A stretch of DNA of 22,777 nucleotides from Nitrososphaerota archaeon (lineage in GTDB: Archaea; Thermoproteota; Nitrososphaeria; Nitrososphaerales; Nitrosopumilaceae), in NCBI GenBank assembly GCA_016871975.1, contig VHBM01000015.1, positions 1-22,777 on the forward strand, read 5' to 3'. How positions within the stretch are numbered: the stretch's first letter is position 1; the number at the start of each line of letters is the position of its first letter. The notes under the pieces are model-generated. The model was not told the DNA's origin. It worked only from the letters and a program-made list of their open reading frames with translations, and did not search any database. Shown one piece after another: positions 6,566 to 14,503 of this stretch. The translations under genes and the position numbers were made by a program.

Positions 6566-8488
6566 ATGACATTAACAGGAATTGAGATACGATATTTAGT
6601 GAATGAAATTTCTGAAAAAACATGTGATTACTATGTTAGTAACATATATGGGATCACAAAAGACAGCCTACTTTTCAAACTACATCATCCTGAAAAACAA
6701 GATGTTGTGTTAATGTTTTCATCTTTTGGATTATGGATTAGTTCAGTAAAGATAGAACCGTTAGAAACAAACAAGCTACTCAAAATACTACGTGATAATA
6801 TTTTACGATTAAAATTAGCTAAAATTCAACAAATTGGAGCAGAAAGAGTTGTTTATCTAACCTTTAGTGGTTTTGATAAGGAATACGTTCTTGTTGGTGA
6901 ATTTTTTGGTGATGGCAATATTATTTTGTGTAATAAAGAAATGAAAATTCTTGCTTTACTACACTCAATTGATGTAAGACATCGTAAATTAAGTGTTGGA
7001 TTGCAATATGCACCGCCACCACAAAACAGCTTAGACGTTTTTAATTTTAACCAAAAAGATTTGGAAGGAGTTCTATCTTCAGAGATTCAAGTTTCTAAAT
7101 GGATTGGTAGAACGTTTGGATTGCCTACAAAATATGTCGAATATATCTGCAAATTAGCCGGAATAGATTCTAAAATTATAGGAAATGGTTTGACTGATAT
7201 TGATGTAAAAAAAATCTATGACATTATTAAAAAAACAGTTGAAAATGTTGTAAAGGGCAATCATGAACCAGTAATTGTACGAAATGACAAAGTGGATGTT
7301 TACCCATTAAGACTAGAAAATAAAAATGAAGAACGTACTAATGTTCAAAGTTTTATGGCAGGATTAGATACCATATTTACAGAAACACTGGTCAATGTTG
7401 GCAAGTCCACTAAAACAAATGCTGTTAGTGAAAAAATTACAGAGCTTGAAAATAAGTTAACAGAACAAACCAAGGCCATTTCATTAGTTAATGAAAAATC
7501 TTCTGCCATAGCAAAGGTGGCTAATTCATTACTTGATCTAGTTTCTAAGGGAATACTTTCTTTATCTGATCCTAAACTTCAGAAGAATCTAAAAGATCAG
7601 AATTGTTCTATTATTAAGGAAAAAGGCAATGCCTGTTTTCTCATAAATGATTCTAAAATTAAGGTAGATACTAGTTCTTCATTGCAGGCTTTGGCATCTG
7701 TTTTATTTAATGAATCAAAACGGCAGAAAGCTGCAATTTTATCGATTGAAAAACTGCAAAAGAAAACTGAAAAAGATTTAGAAAAACTACGAAAACAAGT
7801 AGAGGTTTCCAAAGATTCCATAACTATTACAGAAGTAAAAAAGAAAAGCTGGTACGAGCGCTATCGATGGTTCTATACTTCTGACGATACGTTAGCAATT
7901 GGTGGACGTGATTCATCATCAAATATGGCAATAATTAGAAAACATCTTCAAAATAGCGATAAAGTGTTTCATGCAGACATTTTTGGCTCACCATTTTTTA
8001 TACTAAAAGCTGGTAGTGAAACAACAGATTCTAGTTTGAATGAAGTTGCACATGCAACTGTTTGTTTTAGTAGAGCATGGCGTGAAGCAATGTATGGGCT
8101 AAAGGCATTCTGGGTAAATCCTGAACAAGTGAAAAAAGGAGCTCCTAGTGGACAGTTTCTTTCCAAGGGCTCCTTTGTTATTGAAGGTCAACGAAATTAT
8201 GTTAGAGTTGCTACCCTAAAGTTAGGTGTTGGTCTACTAAAACAAGATGAGAGATATATTGTAATTTGTGGTCCTCCCACTTGTGTTAAAAAAAAATGTA
8301 TTTGTTACTCAATGATTGAGCCTGGAGGATTGGAGATGACAGATGCCGCAAAAAAAATCAAATCTGAATTTGTTAATATGAAAGGAGATGCGATAAAATC
8401 AATTAGCATAGACGATTTTGTTCGTGTACTTCCTGCAGGGGAGAGTCATGTTACTGAATCAGGATTAGGCGATAGTGTGGATGAATGA
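6566..8488 (+). CDS. rqcH: NFACT-family ribosome quality control protein (Rqc2/RqcH homologue)
   Basis: Homologues (yeast Rqc2, NEMF, bacterial RqcH) bind peptidyl-tRNA on split large ribosomal subunits and recruit tRNA to extend stalled chains. The 640-residue protein has the full architecture. NFACT-N spans about 1-200, with LRDNILRLKLAKIQQIG and the GEFFGDGNIIL segment. A helical HhH/coiled-coil section covers about 200-425, with Lys/Glu-rich helices near 290-310 and 385-415. NFACT-R (DUF814) spans about 428-540 and contains KSWYERYRWFYTSDD, GGRDSSSN and the HADIFGSPFFILK block. The DR pair needed for tailing in characterised members reads E93-R94 here. Start ATG 6566. The stop is followed within 7 nt by the Mut7-C gene. 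Confidence 0.93.
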   Translation: MTLTGIEIRYLVNEISEKTCDYYVSNIYGITKDSLLFKLHHPEKQDVVLMFSSFGLWISSVKIEPLETNKLLKILRDNILRLKLAKIQQIGAERVVYLTFSGFDKEYVLVGEFFGDGNIILCNKEMKILALLHSIDVRHRKLSVGLQYAPPPQNSLDVFNFNQKDLEGVLSSEIQVSKWIGRTFGLPTKYVEYICKLAGIDSKIIGNGLTDIDVKKIYDIIKKTVENVVKGNHEPVIVRNDKVDVYPLRLENKNEERTNVQSFMAGLDTIFTETLVNVGKSTKTNAVSEKITELENKLTEQTKAISLVNEKSSAIAKVANSLLDLVSKGILSLSDPKLQKNLKDQNCSIIKEKGNACFLINDSKIKVDTSSSLQALASVLFNESKRQKAAILSIEKLQKKTEKDLEKLRKQVEVSKDSITITEVKKKSWYERYRWFYTSDDTLAIGGRDSSSNMAIIRKHLQNSDKVFHADIFGSPFFILKAGSETTDSSLNEVAHATVCFSRAWREAMYGLKAFWVNPEQVKKGAPSGQFLSKGSFVIEGQRNYVRVATLKLGVGLLKQDERYIVICGPPTCVKKKCICYSMIEPGGLEMTDAAKKIKSEFVNMKGDAIKSISIDDFVRVLPAGESHVTESGLGDSVDE

Positions 8489-8495
8489 AGGAAAG

Positions 8496-8966
8496 ATGAT
8501 TTTTGTTGTTGATGCCATGTATGGAAATCTGGCTACAAAGCTTCGATTATTGGGCTATGATTCACTATACTTTGCTGATATTGATGATGATAAAATTTTA
8601 CAAATTGCAAAAGATGAAGATCGAATACTGTTAACAAATGATGTTGCGCTTGTAAAAAGAGCATTAAAACAAAATGTAAGAACTGTTCAAATTACAAAGA
8701 AAGACGAAGTAGAACAGATTCTAGAGATTAATCAGAGATACAATATTGGAAAATGTGTTGTTGCTGGCAATAACTCACGTTGTCCCTTATGCAATGGAAC
8801 GCTACATAAAATTCAGAAGGATCTTATAGTTACTCAGGTTCCTGAAGGAGTTTTAAAGCAGACAAATGAGTTCTGGAATTGTATTAGCTGTAAAAAGCTC
8901 TATTGGGAAGGAACACATATCAGAAATTTACAAAAATTTGTTTCTAAATTAAATGAGCTACTATAG
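8496..8966 (+). CDS. Mut7-C domain RNase (PIN-like) with zinc ribbon
   Basis: A 156-residue protein of the Mut7-C family, a PIN-like nuclease fold with a C-terminal zinc ribbon. Acidic residues typical of the active site are D6 in MIFVVDAM and D49 in ILLTND. The NLATKLRLLGYD segment (11-22) is a strong family signature. The zinc ribbon is C96/C99 and C129/C132, followed by the family's YWEGTH. RNA cleavage is inferred from the fold. I chose ATG 8496 because it gives the conserved start and has a GGAAAG sequence just upstream. In-frame starts at 8475 (GTG) and 8481 would add 5-7 residues overlapping the NFACT end. It sits between NFACT and AMMECR1, overlapping the latter by 14 nt. Confidence 0.9.
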   Translation: MIFVVDAMYGNLATKLRLLGYDSLYFADIDDDKILQIAKDEDRILLTNDVALVKRALKQNVRTVQITKKDEVEQILEINQRYNIGKCVVAGNNSRCPLCNGTLHKIQKDLIVTQVPEGVLKQTNEFWNCISCKKLYWEGTHIRNLQKFVSKLNELL

Positions 8967-9564
8967 AGAGTTATCAGATTCTGATGGAAAAGAACTAGTA
9001 CGAACAGCTAGGCTTATTGTGATTGAATTTCTTACTAGTAAAAATAAGAAGAGATTATCTGATGATTTTCAATCCAAGTTTTCTTTCAAATCTGGAGTGT
9101 TTGTGACATTAAATGATAGAACCGGTTTGAGAGGATGTATTGGGTTTCCTCTTCCACAGAAAAGACTATGTGATGCGCTAGTAGATGCAGCTATTGCTGC
9201 AGCAACTGAGGATCCTCGTTTTTCTGAGGTAAAACAAACAGAACTTGATGAAATAACTTTTGAGGTAACTGTTTTAACGCCACCAATAGAGATCAGGGTT
9301 TCAAATACGTTAGAGTATCCTGCTAAGATCAGAGTAGGTCGTGATGGTTTGATTGTGAAATACAATTCTTTTTCAGGATTGCTTCTTCCTCAAGTTCCAA
9401 TAGAATACGGATGGACAGAAGAGGAATTTTTGGGTCATGCATGTGAGAAGGCAGGTCTTCCTCGTGATATTTGGAAAGATCCAAAGACAGAGATTCTTAG
9501 GTTTGAAGGAATAATTTTCAAAGAAGAAACACCAAATGGAAAAGTAATACAACAGAAGCTATAA
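8953..9564 (+). CDS. AMMECR1-domain protein
   Basis: A 203-residue protein covering the whole AMMECR1 domain. It contains the hallmark LRGCIG (59-64) in TGLRGCIGFPLP, then ALVDAAIAAATEDPRF and the LTPP segment, and ends with LLLPQVPIEYGWTEEEFLGHACEKAGLP. The family is universal in archaea and eukaryotes. Its biochemical activity is not established, although a role linked to RNA or translation has been suggested and the Cys in LRGCIG is nearly invariant. Start ATG 8953, overlapping the Mut7-C stop by 14 nt, so translation is probably coupled. The 3' end overlaps the convergent dehydratase small subunit gene by 6 nt. Confidence 0.93.
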   Translation: MSYYRELSDSDGKELVRTARLIVIEFLTSKNKKRLSDDFQSKFSFKSGVFVTLNDRTGLRGCIGFPLPQKRLCDALVDAAIAAATEDPRFSEVKQTELDEITFEVTVLTPPIEIRVSNTLEYPAKIRVGRDGLIVKYNSFSGLLLPQVPIEYGWTEEEFLGHACEKAGLPRDIWKDPKTEILRFEGIIFKEETPNGKVIQQKL

Positions 9565-9939
9565 AGTTTTAGATTCTGTATCAAGAGATATTTCTTGGCC
9601 ATTTTTAATTGAATCATATTCTTTTTGTGTTACAATTACTAACGGAATGTTAGCTAGAGCACAACCAGATGCTACAGTAAGGTCGGTTTTTTTACAAATC
9701 ATAGCATAAGGGGCCGAATTGTTTGATTTGAGAGAATATATCGTATATGCACCTACACTGCTTCCAACCCCATATGGAAAAACAAGAATAGTATTTTTGA
9801 TGGATTTTTGAAACAAGTCATGCTTGTCATCGCGTATAATACCAGTTTTTTTATCTACTGCTCCAAGGAAATTAATCGGTATTTGTGATTTTAAGATCTT
9901 TCCTTTGGCTTTTCCTTTTACTATGACTTTTTCTACCAT
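9559..9939 (-). CDS. Phosphomevalonate dehydratase small subunit (aconitase X swivel, DUF126)
   Basis: The small subunit of the archaeal aconitase X-type enzyme that dehydrates 5-phosphomevalonate to trans-anhydromevalonate 5-phosphate in the modified mevalonate pathway to isoprenoid lipids. The 126 residues form the swivelling beta-barrel domain. It carries FLGAVDKKTGII (about 24-35) and PYGVGSSVGAY (55-65), whose conserved serine belongs to the active site in the family. ALANIPLVIV closes the domain. The ATG at 9939 overlaps the large-subunit stop by 7 nt, the usual arrangement for this pair. Function is assigned by family and pairing; other AcnX substrates exist in bacteria. Confidence 0.9.
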   Translation of the reverse strand: MVEKVIVKGKAKGKILKSQIPINFLGAVDKKTGIIRDDKHDLFQKSIKNTILVFPYGVGSSVGAYTIYSLKSNNSAPYAMICKKTDLTVASGCALANIPLVIVTQKEYDSIKNGQEISLDTESKTL

Positions 9940-11099
9940 TTTGTTTCATCATCTATGATTTGAGAAAGTGGTTTTAGGTTTACTTTGACATCATTAGAAT
10001 TCTTGAGATAATAGGAGCCTTTAATGCTGTTTGTTATGACTCCATCTGTGTTATCTTTGTCTATTAGTGGTGTCAAACAAGTACAGCAATCAAAAAGCAT
10101 TTCACAACCAGCTCGCTTTAATGTATTTGCATATCCAAGCTCAGAGGTTTGTTGCTGAATTGCTCTTGGACAAAATATCATACATCGTTTTTTAAATGAC
10201 CTTCCCTTTAACATCAAAGCCAAATCAGATATTTCTTCTAGCCCAAGCTGTGGGCTTCCTAGTACTACAAGATCACCAGAATCTGTCGTATTTAGTTCAT
10301 CAAGTATATTTTGCATTTCCTTATTATCAAAATCAACCTTTTCGGACTGATTGTCATCATTGTCATCTAAAACAAATTTTCCACATTGACCAGACGTTCC
10401 CATACCACCACATAATGCCTTACAACTACGTTTGTCAAGATCATTTGTACCAGAAATTCTAACTGAACTGCCAGCAATCTTGCCAGCAAAATATCCTAGT
10501 AGACCATACGTTAGCTCATTAGAATTTTTAACTTTCATTTGAATTGTTAGATTAGGACTGGCTGAGTCTTCTTTTCTTAAATCAGCATATGGACTCTTAC
10601 CTGTAAGTGCGCTGGCTAGTGCACTAAATGCACTTTCTTTATTTGTTTTAAGATGTGCTATTGAATTAGCATAAATTGCTGCGTTACTTTCTGCAAATGA
10701 AACTTGGGTATTTTTTTGTGGGAGATCAAATATTTCATAAGGTATGCAAGAAAAAGATGGAACTACGCCCATTTTTTTATATGATTCACTAATACTCTGT
10801 TGTTTTTTTATAAAATCATCATCTAGTTTGTAATCTGAAACTTTATCAATATCAAAACCCATTGGGTTTACTGTAGTTTTTACTTGGACCTTGGCATCTT
10901 TGCTTAGCTTTGAGAGAAACTCTTCACCGGCATCACCTATTGTGTTATAGTTTACACCCGAGAGATGTGCCCAATGAATAGGAACTAGTCTATCAGCGTT
11001 AATGGCCTCGCCAGTAGCCACTAAAATTCTATATGCAAGTTCAAGTACTTCGCCTTTCTCTCCTTTAAGAGCAGACTCTTCTTCCTTTGTTAATTCCAT
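9933..11099 (-). CDS. Phosphomevalonate dehydratase large subunit (aconitase X, DUF521)
   Basis: The catalytic, iron-sulfur-bearing subunit, partner of the DUF126 protein immediately downstream. The 388-residue AcnX domain contains LVPIHWAHLSGVNYNTIGDAG (about 38-58), TTVNPMGFD (75-83), FSCIPYE with C118 as a likely cluster ligand, SFAESNAAIYANS (134-146), and late FCPRA and DCCTCLTPL motifs that supply further cysteines. These are the family's conserved blocks in order. In archaea the AcnX enzyme acts in the modified mevalonate pathway, which is the expected role here. Start ATG 11099. A TATA-like box lies 22-31 nt upstream in the 107-nt divergent region shared with nth. Confidence 0.91.
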   Translation of the reverse strand: MELTKEEESALKGEKGEVLELAYRILVATGEAINADRLVPIHWAHLSGVNYNTIGDAGEEFLSKLSKDAKVQVKTTVNPMGFDIDKVSDYKLDDDFIKKQQSISESYKKMGVVPSFSCIPYEIFDLPQKNTQVSFAESNAAIYANSIAHLKTNKESAFSALASALTGKSPYADLRKEDSASPNLTIQMKVKNSNELTYGLLGYFAGKIAGSSVRISGTNDLDKRSCKALCGGMGTSGQCGKFVLDDNDDNQSEKVDFDNKEMQNILDELNTTDSGDLVVLGSPQLGLEEISDLALMLKGRSFKKRCMIFCPRAIQQQTSELGYANTLKRAGCEMLFDCCTCLTPLIDKDNTDGVITNSIKGSYYLKNSNDVKVNLKPLSQIIDDETKW

Positions 11100-11120
11100 T
11101 ATTGATATTCATTCGTGAGT

Positions 11121-11130
11121 GGTATAATAC
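11121..11130 (-). promoter_or_regulatory. TATA-like box of the dehydratase operon
   Basis: On the minus strand GTATTATACC lies 22-31 nt before the ATG at 11099, at the distance expected for a leaderless transcript. Called from sequence and spacing only. Confidence 0.45.
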
Positions 11131-11175
11131 TTGTACTAAAAAAAGCCAAAATTGTTTTTCAAAGTTCAAGAGTAG

Positions 11176-11183
11176 ATTATAAG
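11176..11183 (+). promoter_or_regulatory. TATA-like box of nth
   Basis: ATTATAAG lies 24-31 nt before the GTG at 11207. This supports that GTG, rather than the later ATG at 11228, as the start of a leaderless message. Confidence 0.5.
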
Positions 11184-11206
11184 AGAATTAGTTTCATAGC
11201 ATTATT

Positions 11207-11857
11207 GTGAAAAATATCCTCAATGGAATGATTGAAACTATGAATGCTGTAAAGCCGCCACGTATGACAGCACTGCGACAGCTGCATGACGTAGAAAAAG
11301 GCGATCCTTTCAACATATTAATTGGAACTATACTCTCAGCAAGAACAAAGGATGAGAGCACAACCAGAGTTGCAGGCAAATTATTTACAAAATACAAATC
11401 TGTAAAGGCGTTAGCTAATGCTAAAGTTAGAGATGTTGAAAAAATAATAAAATCAATTGGGTTTTACCATGTAAAAGCTAAGAGAATCATCGAAGTTGCA
11501 TCGATAATAGATACACAATTTAATGGGAGGGTTCCTGATGACCTAGATACACTCATAACACTTCCTGGGGTTGGTAGGAAAACTGCAAACTGTGTTCTAG
11601 TTTATGCTTTTGAAAAACCTGCCATACCTGTAGATGTACATGTTCATAGGATCTCAAATCGGTTAGGCCTTGTTGATACAAAGACTCCTGAAGAAACAGA
11701 GATTGAGTTAATGAAAAAGATTCCACAAAAATACTGGCTTGAAATAAATGACACTTTTGTTATGTTTGGTCAAAACATCTGTAAACCAATTTCACCAATG
11801 TGTGGTGTTTGTAAGATTAAAAAAATTTGTAGATATTACAAAACTAACGCTTCTTAA
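11207..11857 (+). CDS. nth: Endonuclease III (DNA glycosylase/AP lyase)
   Basis: Excises oxidised pyrimidines and cuts the abasic site in base-excision repair. The 216-residue protein has the Nth core: ILIGTILSARTKDE near the N-terminus, then the helix-hairpin-helix LPGVGRKTANCVL with its catalytic Lys, and VDVHVHRISNRLGL with the catalytic Asp. The C-terminal 4Fe-4S loop has the exact C-x6-C-x2-C-x5-C spacing (CKPISPMC, GVC, KIKKIC). The start is GTG 11207, supported by the TATA-like box. Its 3' end overlaps the convergent membrane-anchored protein gene by 14 nt. Together with the UDGb and the probable endonuclease IV, the window carries three repair enzymes. Confidence 0.95.
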   Translation: MKNILNGMIETMNAVKPPRMTALRQLHDVEKGDPFNILIGTILSARTKDESTTRVAGKLFTKYKSVKALANAKVRDVEKIIKSIGFYHVKAKRIIEVASIIDTQFNGRVPDDLDTLITLPGVGRKTANCVLVYAFEKPAIPVDVHVHRISNRLGLVDTKTPEETEIELMKKIPQKYWLEINDTFVMFGQNICKPISPMCGVCKIKKICRYYKTNAS

Positions 11858-12509
11858 GAACTAATAAAACTGCAATTATTGTTCCAATAACACCTGTAAT
11901 AACAAAAGGCAATATGCTAAGAGGGTTTTCAGCTGGATTTCCTGAAATAAATTCAACAATTAGGTTTCCAGAGTTTATTGCAGGGGGATCTGTTGAGCTT
12001 TCCATTCCATGGATAGAATAGGCTGCAATTGCAAAATTTTCAATGTCTAGATTAGAAACAACTATTCTTTCACCGTTATTGATGGTCAAGCCTGCATTAT
12101 CCGTATATGCAGCTATAACTTTTTGGCCTGGAATCCATCCTCGCTCAAGTCTGTTATGAACAACAACATAGCCGTTTTCTGGCAACCATGCAGCAATCCA
12201 AAATTTTTCATCTGGAGGACTGCCCATGCCTATTTCAATGAATTTTTCCTTAATTGTAGCGTCATAGAATCGTATTACAGCATTGCCATTTGGATTTGCA
12301 TAAAGAAGTTTATTATCAATTGTAATTTGCCAGCTCACTGCGTGAGTTTTATCTAATTCAATAATTTGTGCATCATTTGCAATTTTATTAAATTCAGAGT
12401 AAGGTATTTCAGTTGTCTGTAAAACTATGGATGGATTTGACTGAGTTTGACCATAGATAGGACTCAGGGTTAATGATAAAATTAAGATAAATACAATATT
12501 ATGTTTCAC
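11844..12509 (-). CDS. Secreted, C-terminally membrane-anchored protein of unknown function
   Basis: I do not recognise a family. The 221-residue product starts at GTG 12509 with a clear signal peptide (charged MKHN, hydrophobic VFILILSLTLSPIYG, likely cut near residue 20). It ends with a hydrophobic helix (about 197-217) and the basic tail KKR. The middle, roughly 25-190, is beta-rich with few charged clusters, suggesting one or two beta-sandwich domains outside the cell. This topology (signal, ectodomain, single C-terminal anchor) is common for archaeal surface proteins. It is 30 nt upstream of the ATP sulfurylase stop but is read in the same direction after it, so it may be transcribed with the sulfate genes. 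Its 3' end overlaps nth. Confidence 0.8.
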   Translation of the reverse strand: MKHNIVFILILSLTLSPIYGQTQSNPSIVLQTTEIPYSEFNKIANDAQIIELDKTHAVSWQITIDNKLLYANPNGNAVIRFYDATIKEKFIEIGMGSPPDEKFWIAAWLPENGYVVVHNRLERGWIPGQKVIAAYTDNAGLTINNGERIVVSNLDIENFAIAAYSIHGMESSTDPPAINSGNLIVEFISGNPAENPLSILPFVITGVIGTIIAVLLVLKKR

Positions 12510-12539
12510 AATTTGGCTCGATAGTGCGTGAATAAAAAT

Positions 12540-13685
12540 CTAGTCAACAAAAGGATTGTTGTGACTCATTATAATTTTTGAAACTTCTGGTCTGAGAATA
12601 AATTCTGATGGTACTTTTCCACTTTGAATCATTTCCCGAAGTTTAGTTCCACTTATCTCGTCTCTAGTTTCTACTCCATGTGGGCATACTCTTTCATTGG
12701 TAAATGTAATACATTTTTTACAGTAAAAAAATGCTGGAAAGAAGATTGGAGTTATCTCAAGATCTGAATAATCTTTGAATATATCCTGTGCTGCAAATGG
12801 TGAATAATAATTTCCTACACCAGCATGATCCCTGCCTATTATAATGTGGGTACATCCGTAGTTTTGTCTCATTATTGCATGGTGTATTGCCTCTTTTGGT
12901 CCAGCATATCTCATTTCTGTATGTAGTGTTGCTAATTTGCAGCGATTTTTAGCGTAATAATTTTCAATTAACACTTCATATGATTTTATTATAACTTCAT
13001 CTGTAAAGTCGCCAGACTTTTTTTTGCCAATAAGTGGATTAACAAAGAGGCCGTCTCTTGTAGTAAGGGCAGTTTTTTGTAATATTTCATGGGCAACGTG
13101 TGGGGGATTTCTAGTTTGAAATGCTACTATGGTTTTCCAGCCAGACTTTTCAAAATCTGCTCTAGTTTCTGTTGGAGTTTTTCTGTATTTTCTAATAAAG
13201 CCCTCATCAGGACGTTTAATGTAGTCAATCTTTCCACCTACTAGAAAATCATTCATTGTCATAGTTTTTGCAACACCTGGATGTTTTGTGTCTAGAGTTC
13301 CATACACACCATTTGCTGTTTTTTCTTTATCAAATGAATAGAGATCTTTTACATGTAAGATTGCAAAACCGTTTCCTTGTGAGTTTTTTAATAAAATATC
13401 TGATTCATCCTTTAATTTTTTACCTGTTATTTTGTCAACATCAAGTACTATTGGTATTGTCCATGGAATACCATTTGATAATCTACCTTTACTAATTACG
13501 TTCTCAAAATCATTTTGGCCAAGAAATCCTTCTAGAGGGCTGAATATTCCATCTGCGATATTTTCTATATCGTTAGCAACATCTTCGCTAACAGAAAATG
13601 AGTATAACCCACTTGTATTTTTTGTAGTAATTCGATTTACTAACTTGCCACCAAGAGGTTTGGCAATGCCGTTACTCTTTGCCAA
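12540..13685 (-). CDS. sat: Sulfate adenylyltransferase (ATP sulfurylase)
   Basis: Activates sulfate with ATP to adenosine 5'-phosphosulfate, the first step of assimilatory sulfate reduction. The 381-residue single-domain enzyme has QTRNPPHVAHE (190-200), whose HxxH binds ATP, MRYAGPKEA (258-266), and GRDHAGVGNYY (284-294). A zinc-binding CKKC at 322-325 with C334 and H336 is typical of the prokaryotic homodimeric form. No APS kinase domain is attached. The start is TTG 13685, 3 nt after the cysH stop; no early internal Met competes. The operon order is cysH then sat. Confidence 0.95.
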   Translation of the reverse strand: MAKSNGIAKPLGGKLVNRITTKNTSGLYSFSVSEDVANDIENIADGIFSPLEGFLGQNDFENVISKGRLSNGIPWTIPIVLDVDKITGKKLKDESDILLKNSQGNGFAILHVKDLYSFDKEKTANGVYGTLDTKHPGVAKTMTMNDFLVGGKIDYIKRPDEGFIRKYRKTPTETRADFEKSGWKTIVAFQTRNPPHVAHEILQKTALTTRDGLFVNPLIGKKKSGDFTDEVIIKSYEVLIENYYAKNRCKLATLHTEMRYAGPKEAIHHAIMRQNYGCTHIIIGRDHAGVGNYYSPFAAQDIFKDYSDLEITPIFFPAFFYCKKCITFTNERVCPHGVETRDEISGTKLREMIQSGKVPSEFILRPEVSKIIMSHNNPFVD

Positions 13686-13688
13686 CGC

Positions 13689-14408
13689 CTATTTACCATG
13701 ATCCATATGCAGACCACATTCCTTGTCTGATTGGTTTTCCCACCACCAGCGGCCTGCTCGCAGATCTTCGCCAGGTTTTATTGCTCTTGTACATGGTTCA
13801 CATCCTATACTTGGATATCCTTTGTCATGCAGTTTGTTGTATGGGATGTTGTTTGCTTTTATGTAATTCCAAGTTTTTTCCCATGTCCAGTCAAGTATAG
13901 GATTAATTTTTATCATATTATTATGCTGTTCATCAATTTCAATTTTTTTTGCTGTACTCCTATTTTGTGTTTGATCACTTCTAAGACCAGTTATCCAGCC
14001 ATCCAAAGTTGCTAACATTTTATTTAATGGATGTACTTTTCTTATTCCACAACACAGCTTTCTGTTTCCTGGGCTATCGTAAAAGAGATTCATGCCATTT
14101 ACTCTTACCATTTCAGTTACTTCTTGGGCATCAGGAAATGTAACTTCGATATTTGTGTTGTATTTTTTGCGAATTTCATCCATTACATCATAAGTTTCTT
14201 GGTTTAGTCTTCCTGTATCTAATGTAAACACTCTGGCTTTTGGGTTAATCTTCATTAGCATATCAATTACAACCACATCTTCAGCACCAAAACTAGATGC
14301 CAGTGCTAATTTTGGATGTAAGTTGTCTAGAGCCCATTTGAGAACCTCTTGCGGAGTTTTAAGTTCGGTATTTAACTTGTCTGTTTGTTCAGCAGTAAAT
14401 TTAGTCAT
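13689..14408 (-). CDS. cysH: Adenylylsulfate (APS) reductase, assimilatory, 4Fe-4S type
   Basis: Reduces adenosine 5'-phosphosulfate to sulfite and AMP, using thioredoxin-like reductants. The 239 residues show LASSFGAEDVVVIDM (PP-loop-like nucleotide site), TLDTGRLNQETYD, and WITGLRSDQTQNR. The C119-C120 and C203-x2-C206 pairs ligate the 4Fe-4S cluster and mark APS-type rather than PAPS-type reductase. The C-terminal ECGLH carries the catalytic C231. There is no APS kinase next to sat, consistent with direct APS use. The ATG at 14408 has a TATA-like box at 23-30 nt. First gene of the cysH-sat operon, divergent from the ThiI-like gene. Confidence 0.94.
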   Translation of the reverse strand: MTKFTAEQTDKLNTELKTPQEVLKWALDNLHPKLALASSFGAEDVVVIDMLMKINPKARVFTLDTGRLNQETYDVMDEIRKKYNTNIEVTFPDAQEVTEMVRVNGMNLFYDSPGNRKLCCGIRKVHPLNKMLATLDGWITGLRSDQTQNRSTAKKIEIDEQHNNMIKINPILDWTWEKTWNYIKANNIPYNKLHDKGYPSIGCEPCTRAIKPGEDLRAGRWWWENQSDKECGLHMDHGK

Positions 14409-14430
14409 AATGGGACTTGAATTTTGTTCT

Positions 14431-14438
14431 TTTATAAT
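14431..14438 (-). promoter_or_regulatory. TATA-like box of the cysH-sat operon
   Basis: On the minus strand ATTATAAA lies 23-30 nt before the cysH ATG. It mirrors the box of the divergent ThiI-like gene; the two 9-mers are exact reverse complements. Confidence 0.55.
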
Positions 14439-14472
14439 TATTACGAGATGGATGATTTGGTTGTTATCCTAA

Positions 14473-14481
14473 AATTATAAA
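14473..14481 (+). promoter_or_regulatory. TATA-like box of the ThiI-like gene
   Basis: AATTATAAA lies 23-31 nt before the ATG at 14504. This supports that ATG over the TTG at 14498 and suggests a leaderless message. Confidence 0.55.
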
Positions 14482-14503
14482 CAACTTGATATAACATTTG
14501 AAG

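Noticed and set aside
8475..8495. Upstream GTG or ATG starts for the Mut7-C gene.
   Set aside because: They overlap the NFACT end and add residues absent from the usual family start; the ATG at 8496 has a purine-rich sequence just before it.
10196..10462. Plus-strand frame of 88 codons inside the dehydratase large subunit gene.
   Set aside because: It is antisense to strongly conserved AcnX motifs and shows no domain or promoter.
14498..14503. TTG two codons upstream of the ThiI-like ATG.
   Set aside because: The ATG at 14504 has better TATA spacing and is the stronger start codon.
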